Positions 1 to 4,461 of a stretch of DNA of 5,657 nucleotides are shown here, one piece after another (the stretch's first letter is position 1; every line of letters starts with the position of its first letter). The notes beneath the pieces are model-generated. The model was not told where the DNA came from and ran no database searches. It worked only from the letters and a program-made list of their open reading frames with translations. The position numbers and the translations under genes are program-made. Source of the DNA: an uncultured Cardiobacterium sp. (GTDB lineage: Bacteria; Pseudomonadota; Gammaproteobacteria; Cardiobacteriales; Cardiobacteriaceae); assembly GCF_938028185.1 (NCBI RefSeq), contig NZ_CALJAH010000389.1, forward strand, positions 1 to 5,657. Reading direction: 5' to 3'.

Positions 1-9
1 CCCTACAAG

Positions 10-53
10 CCAATGGTGTAGCTCACAAAATCGTCGCTACGCAACCGCATTGG
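10..53 (+). repeat. Nested imperfect hairpin
   Basis: CCAATG (10-15) pairs with CATTGG (48-53). Directly inside, GTGTAGC (16-22) pairs with GCTACGC (36-42), with one G-U pair. The two helices would stack with a 5-base bulge (43-47) on the 3' side and a 13-base loop (23-35). That is 13 base pairs in 44 bases, more than expected casually. It may be an RNA element or an imperfect DNA palindrome. It lies at the window edge, so the wider structure is unseen. Confidence 0.4.
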
Positions 54-65
54 ATTGGGCGTGTT

Positions 66-172
66 TATGGCTGAATGGTAAACAGGCCTTAACCAAACTT
101 GCGAATGAAATCATCATGTTATGGCCAATTGTAAATAGCCTCTAGAGGCTGTTTGCCATTCAGTCCGCCATA
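66..172. repeat. Long inverted repeat with central palindrome
   Basis: The left arm CTGAATGGTAAACAGGCCT (71-89) is matched in inverted orientation by AGGCTGTTTGCCATTCAG (146-163). Fifteen consecutive positions pair, with one T-G wobble, and the match continues after a one-base gap. Beyond a 4-base insertion in the right arm, the outer TATGG (66-70) pairs with CCATA (168-172). The arms enclose about 56 bases. A perfect 14-base palindrome, AGCCTCTAGAGGCT (137-150), overlaps the inner end of the right arm and would compete with it for pairing. Candidates are a miniature inverted-repeat element, two converging remnants of one sequence, or part of a folded RNA. No target-site duplication was identified. 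Confidence 0.5.
137..150. repeat. Perfect 14-base palindrome
   Basis: AGCCTCTAGAGGCT reads identically on both strands. As DNA it could be a dimeric protein binding site. As RNA it cannot form a hairpin loop without opening the centre. It sits at the inner end of the right arm of the larger inverted repeat, so the two symmetries share bases 146-150. Confidence 0.55.
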
Positions 173-173
173 G

Positions 174-191
174 GGTGCGCCTCGGCGCACC
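174..191. repeat. Tight perfect hairpin
   Basis: GGTGCGCC, TC, GGCGCACC is a perfect inverted repeat of 8 bases around a 2-base centre. In RNA it would most likely fold as a 7-bp stem with a CUCG tetraloop. No T-run follows, so it is not a terminator by itself. It lies 24 bases ahead of the terminator stem and begins just after the outer boundary of the 66-172 inverted repeat. Confidence 0.55.
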
Positions 192-215
192 GTTGTACGA
201 CATCAAAAACTACCC

Positions 216-242
216 AAAACCTGCCCGGACGGCAGGTTTTTT
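216..242 (+). terminator. Intrinsic (Rho-independent) terminator upstream of aroB
   Basis: AAAACCTGCC (216-225) and GGCAGGTTTT (231-240) form a perfect 10-bp stem with a GC-rich core and a 5-base loop CGGAC (226-230). The T-run covers 237-242. This is a textbook intrinsic terminator for + strand transcription. The A-run on the 5' side gives it some bidirectional potential. It ends a transcript arriving from the left, whose gene is not visible in the window, and separates it from aroB, which therefore needs its own promoter or read-through. Confidence 0.85.
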
Positions 243-313
243 ACCGTCTTCACCGCTTCGCGCAGGAAAACCGCGCCACATCGGGTATCCTTGCCCGCCC
301 CAACCCCAATCCC

Positions 314-317
314 GGAG
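314..317 (+). promoter_or_regulatory. Ribosome binding site deciding the aroB start
   Basis: GGAG lies 6 bases ahead of the ATG at 324. The same frame is open from a TTG at 291, but that position has no comparable site and would add 11 proline-rich residues not typical of AroB. The 243-313 leader has no sigma70 promoter that I can identify with confidence; TATCCT at 286-291 resembles a -10 box but has no matching -35. Confidence 0.7.
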
Positions 318-323
318 ACTCTT

Positions 324-1418
324 ATGCCCGCCAATACCCTCGAAGTCGCCCTTGCCGCCACCCCGGCGCGCCACTACCCCATCCACATCGGCCACGGCCT
401 GCTCGCCGACGCCGCACTCATCGCCCAAAGCGCACCGCAGCGGCAAATCTGCATCGTCACTAACGACGCCGTCGCCACGCATTACCTCGCCCCGCTCGAA
501 GCGGCGCTTGCGGGTAAAGAGCGCATCACCGTCCGCTTGCCTGATGGAGAGACCCACAAAACGCTCGCCACTTGGGCGGGCATCCTCGACGCGCTGGTCG
601 AAGCGCGCTACGACCGCGATTGCCTCGTCATCGCCCTCGGTGGCGGCATCGTTGGCGACATCGCCGGATTCGCCGCCGCCAGTTACCAGCGCGGCGTCGC
701 CTGCCTGCAAATCCCGACCACCCTGTTGGCGCAGGTGGATTCCTCCGTCGGCGGCAAAACCGGGGTGAACCACCCGCAGGGTAAAAACCTCATCGGCGCC
801 TTCCACCAGCCGCAGGCGGTCATAATCGACACCGCGACGCTCGCCACCCTGCCGCCGCGCGAGTTCGCAGCGGGCATGGCAGAAGTTATCAAATATGGCC
901 TGATTAACAGCGCCGATTTCTTCACCTGGCTGGAAAACCACTGCGCCGCCATTGCCGCGCACGACCCGGCGACGCTGCAAACGATGATTGCCCGCTGCTG
1001 CGCCGCCAAAGCGGCCATTGTCGCCGCCGACGAGCGCGAAAGCGGCCAGCGCGCGCTGCTCAATTTCGGTCACACCTTCGGCCACGCGCTGGAAGCGCTC
1101 ACTGCCTACCGGCGCTGGAAACACGGCGAATGCGTCGCCATCGGCAGCGTTATCGCCTGCCGCCTCGCCGCCCGCCTGGGACGTATCAGCGACGCCGACG
1201 CCGACCGCGCCGCTGCCCTCTTTGCCGCATTTAATCTTCCGACCACCGTCCCGGCAGACCTCAGCACCGCCGCCATTCGCGACAAAATGCAGCTTGACAA
1301 AAAAACACGCGGCGGCCAACTGCGCCTCGTGCTGCCGCAGCGCTTCTGCGACAGCGGCATTGATCGCAACATCCAGGAAGCCGACATCGCGGCGGCGATA
1401 GACGCCTGCCGGGCATGA
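324..1418 (+). CDS. aroB: 3-dehydroquinate synthase (AroB)
   Basis: Cytoplasmic enzyme (EC 4.2.3.4) of the shikimate pathway that converts DAHP to 3-dehydroquinate using NAD+ and a divalent metal, usually zinc. The 364-residue product has the normal family length. Visible signatures are the nucleotide-binding stretch LGGGIVGDIAGFAAA (about 105-119), the segment PTTLLAQVDSSVGGKTGVNH (131-150), and the lysine-rich phosphate-binding region with PQGKNLIGAFHQP (151-163). Metal ligands by family knowledge are Glu187 in GMAEVIKYG, His250 in NFGHTFGHALE and His267 in KHGE, each shifted by 3 from the E. coli residues as I recall them. The start at 324 is supported by GGAG at 314-317. The gene follows a terminator and overlaps the LysR gene by ATGA. 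aroK, the frequent upstream partner, is not visible. The active-site motifs look intact, so I expect a functional enzyme. Confidence 0.97.
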   Translation: MPANTLEVALAATPARHYPIHIGHGLLADAALIAQSAPQRQICIVTNDAVATHYLAPLEAALAGKERITVRLPDGETHKTLATWAGILDALVEARYDRDCLVIALGGGIVGDIAGFAAASYQRGVACLQIPTTLLAQVDSSVGGKTGVNHPQGKNLIGAFHQPQAVIIDTATLATLPPREFAAGMAEVIKYGLINSADFFTWLENHCAAIAAHDPATLQTMIARCCAAKAAIVAADERESGQRALLNFGHTFGHALEALTAYRRWKHGECVAIGSVIACRLAARLGRISDADADRAAALFAAFNLPTTVPADLSTAAIRDKMQLDKKTRGGQLRLVLPQRFCDSGIDRNIQEADIAAAIDACRA

Positions 1419-2290
1419 GCGCCCTGCCCCATTTGATGCAGCCCGACTGGAACGACGTCCACCATTTCACCGTGCTGGTAGAGCGGGAAACGCTCACCGC
1501 CGCCGCAGAAGCGCTGAACGTACAGCACAGTACCGTGTCGCGCCGCATCGAGCGATTGGAGCAAACGCTGGGGTTGCGCCTGTTTGACCGCATCGGCAAA
1601 CGCTATCTCTTGACCGAAGACGGCGCCCGCCTCTACCAGCACGCGCGCGGCCTCGCCACCGATATGCAGCAACTGGGACGCATCGCGCGCGAGACGGTGC
1701 AGGCGATGAGCAAAGTGATTGTCAGCGCGCCACCGCTGATTGCCAAAGGACTGCTGATGCCACATTTCGCGGAATTTCGCCGCCGCCAGCCGCGCATCTG
1801 TCTCACCCTGCACAGCGAGGTGCAACTGAGCAATCTGCACCGGCGCCAGGCGGATATTGCGCTGCGCCTGGTTCGCCCCGCACAAAACGACCTCGTCGCC
1901 CGCCGCCTGCGCCCGATACATTACCGTCTTTACGCGCACCGTGATTACCTGCGCCATACCGCCCGCGCCGACTGGAGTTTCCTCACCCTGGATCCCGTCG
2001 GTGCGCACGGCCTGTGGCTCGCCGAGACCCTGGCGCAGGAGCAAACCGCTTTCATCTGCAACGATTTCGGCCTTATCCGCGACGCGGTGGCACAACAATG
2101 CGGCATCGGCCTCCTGCCTGATTTTTGCGTCCGCCGCGAAGACCCGTTCTGCCAGGTCACACTGGGCGATGCGCCGACTGAATTTGCCGCCACGCTCTAT
2201 CTCGTGCTGCACGAAGGGCTGCGCCATGCGACAAACATCCGCGCCGTCGCCGATTTCCTCGTGGAAAAACTGGAAGAAAAAACAAAATGA
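1415..2290 (+). CDS. LysR-type transcriptional regulator
   Basis: A 291-residue DNA-binding regulator of usual LysR length. The N-terminal winged helix-turn-helix covers about residues 11-70, with the helix-turn-helix core LTAAAEALNVQHSTVSRRIE (27-46) followed by RLEQTLGLRLFDR. A linker helix follows, then a periplasmic-binding-protein-like effector domain from about 98 to 285, with the characteristic RRQADIALRLVRP (143-155) and LVARRL (160-165) stretches, and GIGLLPDF (230-237). The ATG at 1415 overlaps the aroB stop (ATGA), suggesting translational coupling; the in-frame ATG at 1436 is possible but has no better ribosome binding site. The position is unusual because LysR genes are often divergent from their targets, while this one appears cotranscribed with aroB. 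Effector and targets cannot be read from the sequence. No clear terminator follows it. Confidence 0.93.
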   Translation: MSALPHLMQPDWNDVHHFTVLVERETLTAAAEALNVQHSTVSRRIERLEQTLGLRLFDRIGKRYLLTEDGARLYQHARGLATDMQQLGRIARETVQAMSKVIVSAPPLIAKGLLMPHFAEFRRRQPRICLTLHSEVQLSNLHRRQADIALRLVRPAQNDLVARRLRPIHYRLYAHRDYLRHTARADWSFLTLDPVGAHGLWLAETLAQEQTAFICNDFGLIRDAVAQQCGIGLLPDFCVRREDPFCQVTLGDAPTEFAATLYLVLHEGLRHATNIRAVADFLVEKLEEKTK

Positions 2291-2352
2291 AGGGCGAACA
2301 GCAGCACGCGCCAAACAGAGCGTAGCCCCGTCTGGCATTGCCGTATAACCAA

Positions 2353-2380
2353 TTGAACAAAACGCGGGCGACGGTATAAA
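2353..2380 (+). promoter_or_regulatory. Sigma70-like promoter for the surE cluster
   Basis: TTGAAC (2353-2358) and TATAAA (2375-2380) are separated by 16 bases, close to the sigma70 consensus. Initiation would fall near 2387, giving a leader of about 25 bases before the surE ATG at 2412. This lies in the 121-base gap after the LysR gene, the only sizeable intergenic gap to the right of aroB. An imperfect dyad surrounds the -10 box (see the separate entry). Confidence 0.7.
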
Positions 2381-2389
2381 CTGCCGCCC
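2366..2389. promoter_or_regulatory. Imperfect dyad around the -10 box (possible operator)
   Basis: GGGCGACGG (2366-2374) and CTGCCGCCC (2381-2389) are inverted around TATAAA. Seven of nine positions pair by Watson-Crick rules, one is G-T and one (A2371 with C2384) mismatches. A repressor bound here would block the surE promoter. It may equally be chance in GC-rich DNA; no known operator consensus is recognised. Confidence 0.3.
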
Positions 2390-2411
2390 TTTACCCGCCC
2401 CCGGAACTGCC

Positions 2412-3164
2412 ATGTTTCTCCTCCTGTCCAACGACGACGGCTACCTCTCGCCCGGCTTGCGCCAACTGGCCGATGCGCTCGCCAGCGAAGCGACACGCAT
2501 CGCCGTCATCGCCCCCGACCGCGATTGCAGCGGCGCGAGCCACTCGCTCACCCTCAAACGCCCGCTATCCGTCACCGACCACGGCGCGGGTATCTGGAGC
2601 GTGGACGGCACCCCGTCGGACTGCGTTCACCTCGCGCTTACCGGCTACCTCGACACCCTGCCCGACATGATCATCTCCGGCATCAACCACGGCGCCAACA
2701 TGGGCGAAGACGTCCTCTACTCCGGCACCGTCGCCGCCGCCTTTGAAGGACACAACCTCGGCCTGCCCGCCATCGCCGTCTCCAGCACCGCGCACCACCC
2801 GCAACACTTCGACAGCGCCGTCAAAACCGTCATCGACCTCTACCGCCACCTCACCGCGAATCCCTTGCCGCGCAACACCTTCCTCAACATCAACATCCCC
2901 GACCTGCCCTACAAAAACCTCAAAGGCTACCGCGCCACCGTCCTCGGCGCGCGCCACCCTGCGGGTCCCCTGCAAGAAACCAAAAACCCGCGCGGCAAAA
3001 CCCAATTTTGGATCGGCTCGGCGGGCAGCCGCGTCGAAGGCAACGAACAAACCGACTTTCACGCCGTCGAAAACGGCTACATCTCCGTCACTCCGCTCCA
3101 GTTCGACCTCACCGCCCACCGCGAACTGCCCGACCTCGCCGCCTGGCTGGAGCACAGCCGATGA
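2412..3164 (+). CDS. surE: 5'/3'-nucleotidase SurE
   Basis: Survival protein SurE is a metal-dependent cytoplasmic phosphatase that dephosphorylates nucleoside 5'- and 3'-monophosphates and, in some homologues, short-chain polyphosphate. The 250-residue length is normal. The N-terminus MFLLLSNDDGYLSPGLRQL carries the family signature with metal ligands Asp8 and Asp9. APDRDCSGASHSLTL (34-48) supplies Ser40, and SGINHGANMGEDVLYSGTVA (89-108) supplies Asn92, equivalent to the remaining ligands described for SurE structures. GTPSDCVHLAL (66-76) is also conserved. The start at 2412 is the only sensible one; a weak GGA lies at 2403-2405. A sigma70-like promoter lies 32 bases upstream. The stop overlaps the next start (ATGA at 3161-3164). 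In E. coli surE is followed by pcm and then nlpD; here pcm is absent and the NlpD-like gene follows directly. Confidence 0.97.
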   Translation: MFLLLSNDDGYLSPGLRQLADALASEATRIAVIAPDRDCSGASHSLTLKRPLSVTDHGAGIWSVDGTPSDCVHLALTGYLDTLPDMIISGINHGANMGEDVLYSGTVAAAFEGHNLGLPAIAVSSTAHHPQHFDSAVKTVIDLYRHLTANPLPRNTFLNINIPDLPYKNLKGYRATVLGARHPAGPLQETKNPRGKTQFWIGSAGSRVEGNEQTDFHAVENGYISVTPLQFDLTAHRELPDLAAWLEHSR

Positions 3165-3850
3165 AACACGCCCTGCCGCTCACCCTCTGCGCCCTCATCC
3201 TTGCCGCGTGCAGCAGCGGCTACCGCGCGCCCACCGCTACCCAACTGCACGGCCAGCGCGGCGCACTGCGCCCCGGCGGCGACTACACCGTCCGCCCCGG
3301 CGACACCCTCTTCGGCATCGCCTGGCGTTACGGCCTTGACATCCAGGAACTGGCGAACTGGAACAGCATCAGCGACCCCAACCACATCCTCGTCGGCCAA
3401 CGCCTGCACACCACCCCGCCGCGCGGCGTTGCGCTCCGCCCCGTTCACATCCCGCAAATCAGCAGCAACGGCCAACCCGGCTGGAGCTGGCCGACCCGTG
3501 GCCGCGTCATCAGCGAATACAACGCCAACAGCCCCGGCGGCAAAAACCTCAAAATCGGCGGCAGCCTCGGCCAACCCGTCAACGCCGCCGCAGACGGCGA
3601 AGTCGCCTATGTTGGCAGCGGCCTCACCGGCCTCGGACGCGCCGTCGTTATCCGCCACGGCAACGTCTTCGCCGCCTACGCCTACCTCGACAACATCCGC
3701 GTCAAAGAAAAACAACACGTCCAGCGCGGCCAACAAATCGCCAGCATGGGCATCGGCCCGCAAAACACCCCGGCGCTCTACTTTGAAACCCGCCAGGGCA
3801 GCCAGACCGCCAACCCCTACAGCTACATCGGCACCACCCCGCGCTACTGA
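3161..3850 (+). CDS. nlpD: NlpD-like LysM/LytM lipoprotein, catalytically degenerate
   Basis: A predicted 229-residue outer-membrane lipoprotein. The signal peptide ends in lipobox LAAC with lipidated Cys17; Ser at +2 is compatible with outer-membrane sorting. A LysM peptidoglycan-binding domain covers about 41-84 (DYTVRPGDTLFGIAWRYG onward), and an M23/LytM domain covers about 109-225. The positions of the M23 catalytic set are all substituted: the HxxxD motif aligns with Gly127 and Lys131 (GKNLKI), the YAH histidine is Tyr175 (YAYL) and the HxH motif is Ala205/Tyr207 (ALYFE). It should not cut peptidoglycan. E. coli NlpD is known as an activator of the amidase AmiC in daughter-cell separation, and the same role is inferred here. 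An upstream in-frame extension exists, but the ATG at 3161 gives a proper lipoprotein signal and overlaps the surE stop. It is shorter than E. coli NlpD, with a reduced linker. Confidence 0.92.
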   Translation: MKHALPLTLCALILAACSSGYRAPTATQLHGQRGALRPGGDYTVRPGDTLFGIAWRYGLDIQELANWNSISDPNHILVGQRLHTTPPRGVALRPVHIPQISSNGQPGWSWPTRGRVISEYNANSPGGKNLKIGGSLGQPVNAAADGEVAYVGSGLTGLGRAVVIRHGNVFAAYAYLDNIRVKEKQHVQRGQQIASMGIGPQNTPALYFETRQGSQTANPYSYIGTTPRY

Positions 3851-3856
3851 ACCCGC

Positions 3857-4441
3857 ATGAACTACCAGCACCACACCCACCACAGCGAAGAAACCTACCA
3901 CCACTTCTTCCGCGTGCGCCGCTACACCGTCAGCTACGAAAGCTTCCGTGGCGGCATGATCGAACACGTCGAACGCGAATGCCTTGGCGGCAGCCACCAC
4001 GTCGTCGCCGCCCTGCCCTACGACCCCGAACGCGGCCGCATCATCCTCGTCGAACAATACCGCATCGGCGCGATGGTCGCGGGCGAAAACCCCTGGCAAT
4101 ACGAAATCGTCGCCGGCTTCATGGACGCGGACGACCCCTCGCCCGAAGCCAGCATCCAGCGCGAACTCGAAGAAGAAATCGGCACCCGCGCCCGCCGCCT
4201 CGAACACATCCACACCTACCTCGGCAGCCCTGGCGGCAGCGCAGGCCGTACCCACCTCTACCTTGCCGAAATCGACAGCAGCCAAATCACCCCCTACACC
4301 GGCCTCCTTGACGAAGGCGAAGACATCGCCGTCCACAGCCTGCCTTACACAACCGCCCTCGACTGGCTCGCCCAGGGCAAACTCGACAACGCCAACACCC
4401 TCATCGCCATGCAGGCCTTCCTCCTGCGCCACCCCCAATAA
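3857..4441 (+). CDS. nudF: ADP-ribose pyrophosphatase (NudF-type Nudix hydrolase)
   Basis: Cytoplasmic Nudix hydrolase predicted to cleave ADP-ribose to AMP and ribose 5-phosphate. The product has 194 residues, slightly shorter than the roughly 209-residue E. coli NudF. Subfamily hallmarks are VEQYRIGA (65-72), ENPWQYEIVAGFMD (77-90), YLGSPGGSAGRTHLYLAE (121-138), DEGEDIAVH (152-160) and GKLDNANTLIAMQ (174-186). The Nudix box runs from Gly87 to Gly109, with catalytic RELEEE (102-107) intact, but the stretch between Gly87 and Arg102 is one residue longer than the canonical Gx5Ex7RE and has Asp93 where Glu is expected. The N-terminus is rich in histidine (6 of the first 16 residues). The gene starts 6 bases after the NlpD-like stop and is probably cotranscribed with surE. 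The enzyme class is secure; the exact substrate is inferred from overall similarity. Confidence 0.93.
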   Translation: MNYQHHTHHSEETYHHFFRVRRYTVSYESFRGGMIEHVERECLGGSHHVVAALPYDPERGRIILVEQYRIGAMVAGENPWQYEIVAGFMDADDPSPEASIQRELEEEIGTRARRLEHIHTYLGSPGGSAGRTHLYLAEIDSSQITPYTGLLDEGEDIAVHSLPYTTALDWLAQGKLDNANTLIAMQAFLLRHPQ

Positions 4442-4461
4442 CCACACGAGGCATCCACAGC

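Larger units (their letters stand above)
1..215. other. Low-GC, structured non-coding segment upstream of aroB
   Basis: I see no convincing intact gene here. GC content is about 48% over bases 1-180 (86 of 180 counted), well below the neighbouring coding DNA, which suggests different ancestry, such as a decayed mobile element or an RNA-producing region. The segment is crowded with dyad symmetry: a nested hairpin at 10-53, long inverted arms at 66-89 and 146-172, a palindrome at 137-150, a tight hairpin at 174-191 and a short near-palindrome (GTTGTACGAC) at 192-201, followed by the terminator at 216-242. A 47-codon open frame runs from base 2 to the stop at 143-145, but an open run of that length is not rare by chance, it has no start of its own and I do not recognise it. 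It could be the 3' end of a structured RNA, a gene tail or element debris. Confidence 0.5.

Noticed and set aside
2..145. 47-codon open frame at the left edge
   Set aside because: No start visible, unrecognised sequence, and an open run of this length has roughly a one in ten chance per frame. Kept only as a possible remnant in the findings.
291..323. Upstream TTG start for aroB
   Set aside because: It adds 11 residues with no homology to AroB and lacks a good ribosome binding site, whereas ATG 324 has GGAG at the right distance.
210..1319. 369-codon open frame on the minus strand
   Set aside because: Antisense shadow of aroB, Gly/Ala/Val/Arg-rich, and its 3' end would run through the terminator.
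2291..2352. Terminator after the LysR gene
   Set aside because: No stem followed by a T-run could be found in this stretch.
1106..2431. 441-codon open frame on the minus strand
   Set aside because: Antisense to aroB and the LysR gene, which both have clear conserved motifs; the product shows no recognisable domain.
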